From: Phycisphaerae bacterium
GTDB lineage: Bacteria > Planctomycetota > Phycisphaerae > JAAYCJ01
Reading direction: 5' to 3'
Length of the DNA: 41,161 bases
NCBI GenBank assembly: GCA_012729815.1
Contig: JAAYCJ010000334.1
Location: 1-41,161 of the forward strand
Shown here piece after piece: positions 9,106-18,374 of this stretch (position 1 is its first letter; the number at the start of each line of letters is the position of its first letter). The position numbers and the translations under genes were made by a program. A model generated the notes under the pieces. The model searched no databases. It saw only the letters and a list, made by a program, of their open reading frames with translations, and was not told the DNA's origin.

Positions 9106-10446
9106 AGACACCTCCATTCCTTGATTGAGTATCCTTTTCTTTCGAGTGAGGACGGCTTTGATGATGGCCGCCCGTAGATAACTTATGCTTTGTTCCGCAC
9201 GTATCCGGCCGATCACCGCCGAGAGAAGCTCCTGCGGATAAAGCGTTCCCTTGAGCACCGCCTGCATCACCGTCCCGGCCAGAAGTGGGGCTGGTCCGTC
9301 ATCCGACTTCCGGTTGCAGGTTTCCCGCAACAGATGCCACATGCCCGGATAGGCCGGATCGCTGTCAAATGACCGAACCAGGGCCAGATCGCGGAAGTGC
9401 CGGCCAAGCTGCTCGCTGATGTCCTTGACCGTGCTGACGTGCCAGAAGCGAACGCTCAGGCGCGCCGCGTTCGGCGAGAGCCCGAGAACAAAGAACCGAA
9501 CGTCCGGCTCGTACTGCGCCGGCCACTTGCCCTCCCGCACCGCCTTCAGGAAGACCGCCAGCTCCTGGTCGTCGCCCGCTGCGTCGCGCGGGTCGAGCAC
9601 TAGTCCAAAGAAGCCCTCGACCGGCGAGTCGCGTTCGGTCCAGAAGACGGTGGTGGCGTCGCCGATCTGGATGCGATTGGCCGAAGAGGCCAGCAGGTGG
9701 TTCAGTGCCTTGGTGTAGGCGGCGGCTTTGGACTCGCAGATCGGGGCGTTGAGGTTCTGTTCCTTACCGTAGGAGCAGAATGCGCGCAGGTTGGAGGACA
9801 CTAGATTAGCACCACTCGGTTGAGCATTATAGACCCCTTTAATCGCTGGATGAGTTGCGGCGATCGGGCCCTTTTCGCCGCTGATCAGGCAGATACCCTC
9901 CTGCCCCTGCTCGCCGGATGCCAGGCTCGCCAGCCACGCCTTCCGGATTTCGGGCCGCTCATGAATGAACTCGCAATCGCCGTCGAGTTGGAAGACGAGG
10001 TTGCCCGTGAGCATCTCGGACCAATCGGGCAAGGCTGCGGAATCAGCCGGGTTCCACTGGGCCAGAAACGCCAGTACCGCCTTGGCCCCAGGGTCCGCGG
10101 ATCGGCCAAGCAGCCTGCGATGCAGATCGGCGAAGGCCTCATGACAGGCGGCGGTCCGCTCGGGTTTGCCCTTCTCATCGGCTCCGAGCACGTAGTTGGT
10201 GCTACCCCACATGAAGCTGGCGGCGATATTCACGCTCTTTTTCGGCCCCTGCGGGACGATGGCGATCCGAGGCAGCTTCTTCTTTCCCTTGACCTCTCGC
10301 AGGTCCAAGACCTGAGCCAACCGGCCGTTTTCGTCGATGACTAGGGTAAAGTGGACTTTCTCGCTGCTGAAGCCTTCGCCGGCCATCGAGGAATCATCCG
10401 CCTCCGCCAGCCTGTCGTAGTACGATGCGAGCGACTGAAGTATCAT
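8755..10446 (-). CDS. cas8c: Cas8c (Csd1), large Cascade subunit
   Basis: This 563-aa protein is the large subunit of I-C Cascade, which recognises the PAM and recruits Cas3. It has the Csd1 start [16 protein letters not shown] mid segment [26 protein letters not shown] and the [21 protein letters not shown] region also match Csd1. Its ATG overlaps the cas5 stop in ATGA. The last 116 codons appear to be translated separately as Cas11c (8755-9105). Size fits the family (about 560-600 aa). Confidence 0.97.
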   Translation of the reverse strand: MILQSLASYYDRLAEADDSSMAGEGFSSEKVHFTLVIDENGRLAQVLDLREVKGKKKLPRIAIVPQGPKKSVNIAASFMWGSTNYVLGADEKGKPERTAACHEAFADLHRRLLGRSADPGAKAVLAFLAQWNPADSAALPDWSEMLTGNLVFQLDGDCEFIHERPEIRKAWLASLASGEQGQEGICLISGEKGPIAATHPAIKGVYNAQPSGANLVSSNLRAFCSYGKEQNLNAPICESKAAAYTKALNHLLASSANRIQIGDATTVFWTERDSPVEGFFGLVLDPRDAAGDDQELAVFLKAVREGKWPAQYEPDVRFFVLGLSPNAARLSVRFWHVSTVKDISEQLGRHFRDLALVRSFDSDPAYPGMWHLLRETCNRKSDDGPAPLLAGTVMQAVLKGTLYPQELLSAVIGRIRAEQSISYLRAAIIKAVLTRKKRILNQGMEVSMSLDTENRNVAYLLGRLFAVLERTQQDAIPGANTTIKDRFYGSASATPRVVFPQLLRLAQHHIEKSDYGRFRDKQIGEIVCEISEFPAHLGLDQQGMFAIGYYHQRQDFFKKSSNQ

Positions 10447-11096
10447 CCTTCGACCTCCTTTCCCGGAAACGGCGGGACCGCGATCACCCCGTCGACCATC
10501 TCCGCCCGGAAAAACCGGGCCTCCATGTCGTTGGCGAAGTCGATGTCGTGGAGCATCCAGCCGAGGTCCTGGCGACCCTCAAGCGGCGACGGCGGAAACT
10601 CGCCCTCGACCAACTCAAAGGCGGCCGAGAACTCCCGGCAGCCCAGATACGGCTGGGTAAAGCACTGCCCGTCCCTGGCCCGGCGACTGAACGTATCGAG
10701 ATGCTTGCCGTCGTTTAGGTCGGCGTCGCCCGTGTACTCGAAGTGGGCCTCAATGCCGTAGCAGACGTCCCGCAGGATCATCGCCGCCCGCTGCTGGCGA
10801 TCGTCCTCGATGAACTGCGCCAACGGCGAGGCAGGGTTCTTCATCGCGGCGGTGACGTTCTTGAGCGGGATCTTGCCGGCCACCTCGTTCCGCCTGATGT
10901 TCATGAAGCGGATCGGGCGGAGCACGTGGATCCGGTCGATGACCCACCGGATCGACGGTTTCCAATAGATCGCCTCCACGACGGCCCGCGCCGCCGACGG
11001 GGTCATCACGTCGTAGCTGACCCGTTCGACCTTCATCTCCGGCCGGGTAAAGCAGGCGTAATCGCCCCAGACTTTCAGCTTCACTCCGTAAGGCAT
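10443..11096 (-). CDS. cas5c: Cas5c (Cas5d), crRNA-processing endoribonuclease
   Basis: I-C systems lack Cas6 and use Cas5c to cut the repeat hairpin. No cas6 is seen here. The 217-aa product has the family block [20 protein letters not shown], then [21 protein letters not shown] and [11 protein letters not shown]. Tyr44 in AIYWKP is the probable counterpart of the reported catalytic Tyr in Bacillus halodurans Cas5d (family-based inference). I choose the ATG at 11096 over the GTG at 11111. AAGGA sits 8 nt upstream of the ATG, and homologues start at this MPYG-like position, whereas the GTG merely overlaps the cas3 stop. Confidence 0.96.
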   Translation of the reverse strand: MPYGVKLKVWGDYACFTRPEMKVERVSYDVMTPSAARAVVEAIYWKPSIRWVIDRIHVLRPIRFMNIRRNEVAGKIPLKNVTAAMKNPASPLAQFIEDDRQQRAAMILRDVCYGIEAHFEYTGDADLNDGKHLDTFSRRARDGQCFTQPYLGCREFSAAFELVEGEFPPSPLEGRQDLGWMLHDIDFANDMEARFFRAEMVDGVIAVPPFPGKEVEG

Positions 11097-11107
11097 AGCA
11101 ATTCCTT

Positions 11108-13312
11108 TCACACGTAGAACGTTTCGGGGTCCGCTTGGTGTAGGTCGCTGCCAAGAAGTCCCAGGTTGTCGTCGTAGTAAGGCTTCGTGCCGATCAGGAC
11201 GGGGAACATGCCGGCCCTAAGCTCGATAGCGCCCGAGGCGAGCAGTCTGTTCCACTCGTTCGGATAGACACTGACTGTATACCTTTGGAGCTTGCGGGCC
11301 AGCGAGGCCGGGTGCTTGCAGTAATCCAAGGCCCATATCTGGGAAACGGCTTCTTCGTCATAGGGGATGATGACCGGCTTGGCCTCGTTTTCGATGAAGC
11401 GGAAGGCTTCGGCCACGGTCTTGAAGGGGAAGTCGCCTTTTCCACAGCCTTCGTGGAGCATGCGAAGTATCCCCTTCTCGTCAAGGCCATCGCCCTTGAC
11501 CCAGTAGTAAAGCCGGAAGTACTTCTCGATGGCCTCCAGGGACAGCACATCATCGGGATGTCGTCCAATCACGGACTCGGCGGCCTGCGCCGTCTGACGG
11601 AAATGACCGGCTGGGATGCCGTTTTCGGGGGTGAAGACAAACACGTCTCCCTTGTTACGCCGACCTTCCCGGTTGCAGCGTCCTGCCGCCTGGGCGATCG
11701 AATCGATGCCGGTCATGGACCGGAAGACCACCGGGAAATCGATGTCCACGCCCGCCTCGATCAGTTGAGTGCTGACCACCCGGCAGGGCCGGCCTTGTTC
11801 CAGACATCGGCGAATCTCCGCCAGCCTGCGGCTGCGATGCACTGGACACATCAGGGCGCTCAGATGGTAGAGGCCCTCGACGCCCTGCATGGCTGTATAG
11901 AGGTCCCTGGCGTGCCGTCGGGTATTCACCACGCACAAAACCTGCGGATAGGCCTTGAGGCTCTCGGCGAGTTCCGCATCGGGAATCCGCGGCAGGACGG
12001 TCACCTGCGTTCGCTTCAGGACCGTCGCCAACCGCTGAGGATCGTCGACAATCTCCCGCACGCCTTCCAGGCCCCGGGCGAAGTCGTGGCGTTTCTGGAT
12101 TGCCGGCTGGGTTGCGCTGCACAGGACGATCGTCGTCTTGTAGGTGGCGGCCAATTCCTTGAGGGCCTCGATGCAAGGCAGCAGCAGCGGCGGAGGAAGG
12201 GTCTGGACCTCATCGAGGATCACCACGCTTTGAGCGATGTTGTGAAGTTTGCGGCACCGACTCGATCGGTTGGCGAAGAGGCTTTCGAAAAACTGCACGT
12301 TGGTGGTGACGATGATCGGGGCGTCCCAGTTCTCAGCGGTCAGGCGCGAGCGATGATCCTCCTCGTCCGGCTCAAAATTGCTGTGATGCTCAAGGACGGC
12401 GTCCGAACCGAGCATTTCGCGGAAGACCTTGGCGTTTTGCTCGATGATGCTGGTGAAGGGAATCACGTAGATGACCCGCCGCAGACCGTGCCGCAGGGCG
12501 TGTTTGAGAGCGAATGCCATGGATGAGAGGGTCTTGCCGCCGCCGGTCGGAACGGTCAGCGAGAATACGCCCATCGGACCGTTCGCCGCTTTGAGGCACT
12601 GAGCCAGGATTGCTTCCCGGTGGCTATCGACCGGCGAAGGGCAGACCCGTTTTTGCTCCCGCAGGCGGCTCAAGTTCGCAAAAAAGACGGGTTCCAGTTC
12701 GGCCAACTCCTTGTACCCCTGCCTGGCCTCCGACCGCTGACCATCGACGAACGTCTCGGTATCGAGAAAGTCGGCATCCACCAGCGTCGAATAGAGCATG
12801 CGAATGAACAGGCTGATCTGCACCCCGGCCCGTTTCGCGTCAGGGACAAACGGCAGTCGCAGCGGCGTTTCAGAAACGGCATTGAGAATCCCACCAGGAC
12901 AGGCGCTGTAGTCGGGAATCTGCTTTTCAAGCCGACTTCGCAAACAGGAATCGGTGGAGTTGCCGTCGGGCAGTCCTCCGTGATGGCCGGCGATCACATA
13001 GGCAAGTGCTTTGCCGAACCCCTTTTCCTGGATTCTCGATGCCGCGTGTTGGGCTCCGGCGGTGGAGTGATCCACTTTCCCAGCCGCCTCGACGTGCGCA
13101 TCCTCTCCCTGGCTCGCGTTAATCCGCTGCTGAAATTCGTATGAGTACTTACCGATGTCGTGCCACAGGCCAGCGAGCCGCCCCCATTCTCCGGAAGAGA
13201 ACGCTTCAGCAAAAGGGGCAGATCGGCTCGCCACCCCGTGCAGATGATCCTCAAGCCTCTGCCAGTGATCCAGATTTGAATCATTTTCGCGACTATGAGC
13301 GTAGAATTCCAT
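11108..13312 (-). CDS. cas3: Cas3, HD nuclease-helicase
   Basis: This 734-aa protein unwinds and degrades invader DNA after Cascade binding. The N-terminal HD domain shows His51-Asp52 (LWHDIGKYS), His82 (DHSTAGAQH) and His110-His111 (AGHHGG). The SF2 helicase core shows Walker A VPTGGGKT (about 254-261), DEVQ (367-370), the SAT motif [19 protein letters not shown] and [10 protein letters not shown]. All key residues are present, so interference should be active. It is the first gene of the operon, 3' of a TATAAT promoter at 13464-13491, with GGAGGG 10 nt upstream of the ATG. Confidence 0.98.
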   Translation of the reverse strand: MEFYAHSRENDSNLDHWQRLEDHLHGVASRSAPFAEAFSSGEWGRLAGLWHDIGKYSYEFQQRINASQGEDAHVEAAGKVDHSTAGAQHAASRIQEKGFGKALAYVIAGHHGGLPDGNSTDSCLRSRLEKQIPDYSACPGGILNAVSETPLRLPFVPDAKRAGVQISLFIRMLYSTLVDADFLDTETFVDGQRSEARQGYKELAELEPVFFANLSRLREQKRVCPSPVDSHREAILAQCLKAANGPMGVFSLTVPTGGGKTLSSMAFALKHALRHGLRRVIYVIPFTSIIEQNAKVFREMLGSDAVLEHHSNFEPDEEDHRSRLTAENWDAPIIVTTNVQFFESLFANRSSRCRKLHNIAQSVVILDEVQTLPPPLLLPCIEALKELAATYKTTIVLCSATQPAIQKRHDFARGLEGVREIVDDPQRLATVLKRTQVTVLPRIPDAELAESLKAYPQVLCVVNTRRHARDLYTAMQGVEGLYHLSALMCPVHRSRRLAEIRRCLEQGRPCRVVSTQLIEAGVDIDFPVVFRSMTGIDSIAQAAGRCNREGRRNKGDVFVFTPENGIPAGHFRQTAQAAESVIGRHPDDVLSLEAIEKYFRLYYWVKGDGLDEKGILRMLHEGCGKGDFPFKTVAEAFRFIENEAKPVIIPYDEEAVSQIWALDYCKHPASLARKLQRYTVSVYPNEWNRLLASGAIELRAGMFPVLIGTKPYYDDNLGLLGSDLHQADPETFYV

Positions 13313-13393
13313 ATTTTACGTGCCCTCCGCGGCCATGCTGATCCGAAGGCGATGTGATCTGTACGCGTGGATATGAGGACGTCTGGATCATTT

Positions 13394-13420
13394 ACCTCAG
13401 GACCCGTTAGGACCTGAGGT
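13394..13420. repeat. 27-bp palindrome in cas operon 5' leader
   Basis: Arms ACCTCAGG (13394-13401) and CCTGAGGT (13413-13420) are perfectly complementary around an 11-bp centre containing further AGGACC/GGTCCT elements. It lies about 40 bp downstream of the predicted transcription start and about 75 bp before cas3. It could be an operator or an RNA hairpin controlling cas3 translation. There is no U-run, so it is not a typical terminator. Confidence 0.5.
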
Positions 13421-13463
13421 GCGGTCCTGCTATCACCGCATACGGTTCGGACAGTATTTATTA

Positions 13464-13491
13464 ATTATAACCCTTATCTAGCCCAATGCAA
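13464..13491 (-). promoter_or_regulatory. cas operon promoter TTGCAT-N16-TATAAT
   Basis: The minus strand has -35 TTGCAT (13486-13491), a 16-bp spacer and a perfect -10 TATAAT (13464-13469) in a local AT-rich patch. The predicted start near 13457 leaves an unusually long 5' UTR of about 145 nt that includes the palindrome at 13394-13420. Confidence 0.65.
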
Positions 13492-13557
13492 AGCCTTTCG
13501 CTACGACCGATTCTGGTAGAGAGCTTCAGGTTGCTGGTGACCGAACATCATTCTCCC

Positions 13558-13998
13558 TTACCCCTCCGCCGGTACGACGGTGGCATGATCCGCAGAGGGG
13601 GCCCACTCTCCGCTGGCAAAGTCGGCCGAGCGGTAGTCCCAGCGCCCCTGCTCGACGCAAGAGACCGGAATGACCACCTTGGCCCCGGGGGGCACAAGCA
13701 CGGAGGTGTTCAGGATGCGGTTCTGCTTGGCCCCCACCAGTTCCTCCCCGTCGAGCAATAGCACCGCCTCAGTGCTGTCGTTGACCACCGCCAGTTCTGG
13801 CACATGGCCGCCTTCGCTGACCTCGCTGACCCGCAGCGTCCCGGCCGCCAGGGCTTCCCCGGCCAGCCGGCAGGGAAGCTGCCCAGCCCTGCCTCCGGCT
13901 AGCGGCACCAGCGTCAGGTGCTGATGCCCCACCGGTTCCCCGACCTCCAGATCAGCCACGAACGGTTCCAGACGATACGACTTTTCCCGGCTCGCCAT
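13558..13998 (-). CDS. Truncated ARPP-1-like domain protein
   Basis: The 146-aa product contains the family-like core LDGEELVGAKQNRILNTSVL followed by VVIPVSCVEQGRWDYRS. I associate this with ARPP-1 (ARG and rhodanese-phosphatase-superfamily-associated) proteins. Recalled family members are roughly twice this length, so the C-terminal half is missing. The reading frame ends at a TAA soon after the conserved VSCVEQGRW block and cas regulatory DNA follows. I think the gene was truncated when the cas region arrived or was rearranged, but a short natural variant is possible. Function is unknown. Confidence 0.6.
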   Translation of the reverse strand: MASREKSYRLEPFVADLEVGEPVGHQHLTLVPLAGGRAGQLPCRLAGEALAAGTLRVSEVSEGGHVPELAVVNDSTEAVLLLDGEELVGAKQNRILNTSVLVPPGAKVVIPVSCVEQGRWDYRSADFASGEWAPSADHATVVPAEG

Positions 13999-14396
13999 CG
14001 GATGCCTCCTTCTCAGAAACCCATGACCTTGCCTTGCTGAAGGTATTATGCCACAGGGGTCTGACGGGGCTGGTCATGCCGAATTTCCGTTAGCGCCGGC
14101 CAAGGGTCTGACAGGGGTGGTCAGACCCCCAAGATCTGGGGGATGTCTCTACTGAGAAAGGCAGTACTGGGGGCCTGAGCGTAGAACGTTTTTCTGATTC
14201 GTTTCAGAGATTGTTTTTGACAGGCCCCGTGGGGCAGGGATCTGGAGATTGGCGGACAGAGGCCGTCAAAGAGACGGACGGCATGTCGAGAACAGCGACA
14301 GGCATCCGTACTTGCGGTTGTTGCTGCTTTCAGGTAGTATGCACCCGGCGGCAGTCACCGGCTGCGAGCAGGTACTCCTCTTCGAGAAGGGAAGGC
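13999..14396. other. Gene-free stretch with hairpin and direct repeat
   Basis: No convincing gene is present. GGGTCTGAC (14104-14112) and GTCAGACCC (14120-14128) form a perfect 9-bp inverted repeat with a 7-nt loop. A related sequence, GGGTCTGACGGGGCTGGTCA, occurs about 48 bp earlier (14057-14076), making an imperfect direct repeat. A weak promoter for the GIY-YIG gene may lie at 14312-14340. Confidence 0.4.
14312..14340 (+). promoter_or_regulatory. Possible promoter TTGCGG-N17-TAGTAT
   Basis: A -35-like TTGCGG (14312-14317) and -10-like TAGTAT (14335-14340) have ideal 17-bp spacing about 57 bp upstream of the GIY-YIG start codon. The hexamers are imperfect, so this is only a suggestion. Confidence 0.3.
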
Positions 14397-14870
14397 ATGG
14401 CGAGAAGATTCACCGGATGGATGAACTGGACCAACCGAGGCAGCCTGCCCGGCCTGTCCTACCCGGGCGTCTACGTCCTGGCGATCAGTTCCACCGACCT
14501 TGCGGGAGCTTGCTTCTCATGGCGGCCTGAGATCGTCTACATCGGTATGACCAACGCCAAGGGAGGACTCAAGGGCCGGCTTGGCCAGTTCGACAATACG
14601 ATCAAGGGTAAAGACGGGCACGGCGGGGCCCAGCGTGTCCGCGTCAGACATCCGGACTACGCGAGACTGGTCCGGAGGCTGTACGTTGCGGTCGACGCCT
14701 TTCCGTGTGAGGTGGCCTCGGAGAACCCCGGCGACCTTCGGATCATGGGGCAGGTGGCACAGCATGAGTACGAGTGCCTGGCGATGTTTGCGGAGAGGTT
14801 CTCCGGGCTTCCGGAGTTCAACGACAAGCGGCGGTCGCCGAAAGGCAGAAGATCGGGGATAGAAACTTGA
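14397..14870 (+). CDS. GIY-YIG-like nuclease-domain protein
   Basis: From the ATG at 14397 (AAGGGAAGG just upstream) the product is 157 aa. YPGVYVLAI and EIVYIGMTNAKGGLKGRLGQF reproduce the GIY and YIG strands and following helix of the GIY-YIG endonuclease fold. The Arg after the helix (KGRLGQF) may be the catalytic Arg. The C-terminal part (QVAQHEYECLAMFAERFSGLPEFN) is a possible stand-in for the Glu-bearing helix. It is a stand-alone domain and may act in defence or repair. Being between a CRISPR locus and another nuclease-like gene suggests an accessory or defence setting. Confidence 0.65.
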   Translation: MARRFTGWMNWTNRGSLPGLSYPGVYVLAISSTDLAGACFSWRPEIVYIGMTNAKGGLKGRLGQFDNTIKGKDGHGGAQRVRVRHPDYARLVRRLYVAVDAFPCEVASENPGDLRIMGQVAQHEYECLAMFAERFSGLPEFNDKRRSPKGRRSGIET

Positions 14871-14927
14871 GCAGCTATAGCGCAGATGCTATCGGTAGCG
14901 AAGGCAAACCCCAGCTTTGGTGAGAAC

Positions 14928-15478
14928 ATGAAGATCGTAAAGAGCACAAGACATCATAAGATCATCGGCGACTTCGGGGAGGCCCTGGTGTGCAACTGGT
15001 TTTCCCGGTCCGGGTTCGAGGTCATTGCGGTGGACCATACCGGCATTGATGTGGTTGCCTTCAACCCCAGCACCAAGCAGCGCCTTGGTGTCCGGTGAAA
15101 TCAAGGACACGAGGCAAGGGAACCGAAGCCTCCTCCGTGAATATCTTCTCCTATCAGCGAGGGAAGGACGATCGCCAGAGAGTTCTTGAGGCCTGCAAGG
15201 CGTTTGCCTGCGATCCCTGGATAGCGATCTACGTCGAGTGCATCGAATGTGCGGATCTCTTTGTGCTGAGCCTGGACCACTACGACCGTGCGTACCGGCA
15301 TAACACCAACCGGGCTATCGATGACTGGAAGATGGGAGAGAAGCACAGGGCGAGATACGATGCCGACCCTGATGTGAAGCACATTCGCATCGTTTTTATG
15401 GCAAACCCCTGGAACTGGGAGCTGACCGGTTCCTCCACTCGACGTTCAACCAAGTCCAGCCGACTCATCCGATCTTAG
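14928..15478 (+). pseudogene. Frameshifted PD-(D/E)XK-like nuclease gene
   Basis: Two overlapping frames make one protein. Frame 1 from ATG 14928 gives MKIVKSTRHHKIIGDFGEAL and ends at TGA 15096-15098 after QRLGVR. Frame 2 (from about 15095) continues VKSRTRGKGTE and then PWIAIYVECIECADLFVLSL. GDFGEA, GIDVV and the VKSR strand resemble the Glu, Asp and ExK elements of Holliday-resolvase or Mrr-like nucleases, though the ExK Glu is not preserved. One missing base between GGTGTC and GTGAAA explains the break. It may be a pseudogene, an assembly error or, less likely, programmed frameshifting. The GGTGAG upstream of ATG 14928 supports the start. Confidence 0.6.
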
Positions 15479-15506
15479 GGGATTGGTATGTCCGGGCGTG
15501 GCGGTT

Positions 15507-16556
15507 TCAGGTACCGGAGGAGATCGTCACCGTCTGCGCTGGCTTTCCAGCCGCACGATGTTGGGCAGGGCTTTCGTCTCGGTAGGCTCTCGATGCGGCC
15601 GTCAGTTCCTCGGCCACCTCGCGGGCCAGGCCCGCAGGGGTCAGGACGACCGCGTGGCGGCCGAAGCCCAGGACCCAGCGTTTGAACTCGACGGTGTTGG
15701 CCAGCTCGAACTGGGCAACCAACTGGTTCCCGTCGTCCTCGACGATCCGCTGGCTGGGATGCCAGCGCAGCTCGCGGACGGTCCGGGCCGCCCAGCCGCC
15801 ACAGCGGACCCGGATCCGCCGGGACGTCCCGGAGGCAAAGATCCCGAAGCTGCCCCGCAGGTGCTCCTCCAGGGAGAAGTCCCCCGGTCGATCGAAGCTC
15901 CGACCGGTCAGCTCCAGGCCCTCCAGGCGGCTGATCTTGAGGGTCCGGATATCCCCGTCGGCCTCCAGGAACCCGATGCAGTAGAGGCTGACCCCCAGCA
16001 CGACCAAACCGTAAGGGCAAAAGTCGCCGGCGATCGGCTCGGGCCGGTCGGCCGGGCGGTAGCGGATCGAGACGATCTTGCCCTCAGCGATCGCCTGGTT
16101 GAGGATGCCGATCTGCTTGCCGCAGGCGGTGTAGTCGGGCCGGGCGATCATTTTAACGAGCAGTGTCTCCTTGAGCTCGGCAAAGTGCTCCAGGGCGTCG
16201 GCGGGCAGCAGGGCCTGGATCTTCTCCAGCGCGGTCCCCAGGCCCAGGCCAAACGGCGTGCCAGCCAGGGGCGTAAGGAACTGCTGGCCCAGGTAGAGGC
16301 TGAGCATCTCGGTGACCGAGAGGATCAGCGGCTCGCGGCCGAAGTCCGCCGGCAGCTTCCAGAACCGCTTGCCGAAGTCCCGCGTCTCGTGACTGATCGG
16401 AAACCCGGTTTCCTGCAGGACGGCCAGGTCGCGCAGGACCTGCCGCTTGCTGCAGCCGACCCGGGCCGCCAGCTGGTCGCTGGGGATCCCGAAGCGGTGA
16501 GCCTGCAGGACCTTCAGTACATTCCACTGCCGTACCAGCGACTCGCCCCGAGCCAT
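15507..16556 (-). CDS. WYL-domain transcriptional regulator
   Basis: The 349-aa product starts with an HTH_11/DeoR-like winged helix (QWNVLKVLQAHRFGIPSDQL and KRQVLRDLAVLQETGFPI, about residues 10-55). It continues with a WYL domain (about 150-230; YGLVVLGVSLYCIGFLEADGDIRTLKISRL) and ends with a WCX-type region (WVLGFGRHAVVLTP). WYL proteins sense ligands, in several cases nucleic acids, and often regulate DNA repair and defence loci including CRISPR. Its position near the cas operon and nuclease genes makes it a candidate regulator of them; this is inference. The start ATG is at 16556. Confidence 0.85.
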   Translation of the reverse strand: MARGESLVRQWNVLKVLQAHRFGIPSDQLAARVGCSKRQVLRDLAVLQETGFPISHETRDFGKRFWKLPADFGREPLILSVTEMLSLYLGQQFLTPLAGTPFGLGLGTALEKIQALLPADALEHFAELKETLLVKMIARPDYTACGKQIGILNQAIAEGKIVSIRYRPADRPEPIAGDFCPYGLVVLGVSLYCIGFLEADGDIRTLKISRLEGLELTGRSFDRPGDFSLEEHLRGSFGIFASGTSRRIRVRCGGWAARTVRELRWHPSQRIVEDDGNQLVAQFELANTVEFKRWVLGFGRHAVVLTPAGLAREVAEELTAASRAYRDESPAQHRAAGKPAQTVTISSGT

Positions 16557-16757
16557 CGGCCGCTCCCGAGAGGTTGGTGAACCCGGTTTGCCACAGGACA
16601 GAAGACCATTCTACGTCATGGGGCACCGGAGAGCAACACCTTGGCACGGAATACCACAAGTGGCTGCGGAAGCCCAGAATCTGCAAGGACAGAAACGCCA
16701 GGTGATGTTCACCTCGGGGTCGTCAGAGCCCCAATCTTCCGGCATCAGCGATCGCGG

Positions 16758-17483
16758 TCATAGGCTTGCCACGATCTTCTCCAGCCGCGGATACCGGCGG
16801 ATGATACCGTCGAACCAACGGCGCTGCCGCGCCCAGTCTAGCTTCTCAAACTGCCAGCAGATATCCCACCACTTTCTGGCCACTGACGTGCGCAGTTCCT
16901 TGCGTTGCTCCTCAGTGAAGAACCGGTCGGTCTTGGCCATGGCGTAGGCAACCGGCAGGTTGTTGTACCGCTCGACCATGGCCCGGATGACGGCCTTGAA
17001 AAGCCGGTTGAACTCCGGGGGCCGAGAGCGGGGAGGCATGGAAGGCCAGCGTTCGGCGTCCTCTGACTCCACATCGAGGTCCCAAACGCCAGCCTCGGCT
17101 TCGCTTTCGACAGCCAGCTCTGCTGCCTCCTCGACGGCCTCTTCCTCATCCCGATATGCCTCAGCACGGCTGCCCATTCGCCAGCCGCGATCCAGGTAGG
17201 AGCGAATCCACATCGGTATTTCGGCCATGGGCACCTCATTGGTGATGCACGTCTGGGCCAGGAACAGCTGGCGGTCCACGTCCCAAGTCAACTCGTCGAG
17301 CCGCAGACCCGCCGGTCCGGGCGCTTCGTCAATGGACTTGCCACAGAGGGCCACCTCCGGAACCGGCAAGAAGGGCAGATCAAGGGTGCGGGTCAGTGTG
17401 ATACCTTGCCCGTACTCTACCATTGGTGGCACAAAGTAAAGCACCAGGTCCAGTTCAAGTGTGAACGTCTGCTTCTCCATCAT
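16758..17483 (-). CDS. Unknown acidic, Trp-rich protein
   Basis: I do not recognise this 241-aa protein. The start is the ATG at 17483, with AAAGGA 6 nt upstream; a second ATG follows immediately. Upstream in-frame codons to 17621 look non-coding. An N-terminal part rich in hydrophobic strands (TFTLELDLVLYFVPP) is followed by an acidic linker around residues 115-150 (EEEAVEEAAELAVESEAE). The basic, Trp-rich C-terminal helices read KWWDICWQFEKLDWARQRRW. Such an acidic-then-basic layout may mean protein or nucleic-acid binding. No catalytic motif or signal peptide is evident. Confidence 0.55.
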   Translation of the reverse strand: MMEKQTFTLELDLVLYFVPPMVEYGQGITLTRTLDLPFLPVPEVALCGKSIDEAPGPAGLRLDELTWDVDRQLFLAQTCITNEVPMAEIPMWIRSYLDRGWRMGSRAEAYRDEEEAVEEAAELAVESEAEAGVWDLDVESEDAERWPSMPPRSRPPEFNRLFKAVIRAMVERYNNLPVAYAMAKTDRFFTEEQRKELRTSVARKWWDICWQFEKLDWARQRRWFDGIIRRYPRLEKIVASL

Positions 17484-17781
17484 TTTGGTCCTTTGCCGGG
17501 TATCCATCGTGGGGCAGAAACAAGGCTGCCATCGCTTGCATAGTAATGGTAGGCCACGCGGCAGCAAGTCCCTTCCGCCTGAGACATTCGGGGGTAGCGC
17601 AGTTTCAGGTAGATCCGGCAACGGCAGTCATTCACCTCGGCGGTCGAGACTTCTTGTCACAGAGGCGGGACGCTCGGCACAAGCGAGGGAAACACCCGCG
17701 CTCTCGTGCAACCATGGGGAGCCAGGCGCCAAGCTTGAGGGGGAACCCCGAGGCCGTTAGAATGAAACTGGAGGGCAATCC

Positions 17782-18000
17782 ATGGTGATCCGCTTGGCCT
17801 GTCCGCTGTGCGATGAGCCGATCGAGGTCGACGTGGCGGAGCTCGATGAGCCGCTGGTCTGTCCGGAGTGCGGAGAGGAGTTCGAGCTTCCCGAGGAGTA
17901 CCGGGACCGCCTGGAGCGGGAGCGGTACAACGACGATCTGGGCACGATCGACTTCCTGGCCGACGGCCAGATCGACGGGGACTTCTGGCCGTTCTTCTAG
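17782..18000 (+). CDS. Small zinc-ribbon protein
   Basis: The 72-aa product has two CxxC knuckles, CPLC (residues 7-10) and CPECG (27-31), with about 16 residues between, a typical zinc ribbon. An acidic tail rich in Asp and aromatic residues (DLGTIDFLADGQIDGDFWPFF) follows. GGAGGG precedes the ATG by 6-7 nt. It may bind zinc and a partner such as RNA polymerase or a phage/host protein. It is convergent with, and overlaps by 4 nt, the minus-strand gene ending at 17997. Confidence 0.75.
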   Translation: MVIRLACPLCDEPIEVDVAELDEPLVCPECGEEFELPEEYRDRLERERYNDDLGTIDFLADGQIDGDFWPFF

Positions 18001-18344
18001 CGAGGCCAGGGCGACTTGCAGTCTGGCCCAGTCGACCCCCAACGCCTGGGCGTCCGGGTCCGACCCAGTCCACCCCGACCGTCACCTTTCCGAACTGTTT
18101 CCTTCTGTAACCTCTGCCGCGCCTGCACCTCCTCCCAGGACTTGAGGATGACGATCCGCAGGGGCCCGCACGATGGGCCGGCCATCTGCTCCCGGTACGT
18201 CAGCCAATCCCGGGTGTCCTCGGGCAACCGGCGTTCCTCGGGCGAGGGCTCATGCGCCTGGAACACGATCACCATGATCGTCCGAGATTCATCCAGACCC
18301 AGGGCCTTCTCGGCCCTCCCGATCCGTCCGGCGATACCGTTCAT
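17997..18344 (-). CDS. Small conserved protein, paralogue of 18760-19023
   Basis: This 115-aa protein has no recognised function, but its first 75 residues align by eye with the product of 18760-19023. Both share an N-terminal IGRAEKALGL/IGAIERKLEL helix, a strand IMVIVFQAH/IKVVRVVKFD, a Pro/Glu-rich linker, WLTYREQ/WLTYRAQ, and LRIVILKSWEEVQAR/MRFIVVSASDELKAR. AAGGAGAG precedes its ATG. The basic C-terminal tail (GRGGLGRTRTPRRW) is absent from the paralogue and may be an artefact of a lost stop. It is the last gene of a three-gene minus-strand cassette. Confidence 0.65.
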   Translation of the reverse strand: MNGIAGRIGRAEKALGLDESRTIMVIVFQAHEPSPEERRLPEDTRDWLTYREQMAGPSCGPLRIVILKSWEEVQARQRLQKETVRKGDGRGGLGRTRTPRRWGSTGPDCKSPWPR

Positions 18345-18374
18345 GCCGTATCTCTCCTTGAAAAGGATCCGTTC

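Noticed and set aside
11285-12526. 413-codon open frame opposite cas3
   Set aside because: Antisense shadow of the high-GC cas3 gene; no start signal or family motif.
15483-16580. 365-codon plus-strand frame opposite the WYL gene
   Set aside because: Low-complexity Gln/Leu/Asp translation typical of an antisense frame of a GC-rich gene.
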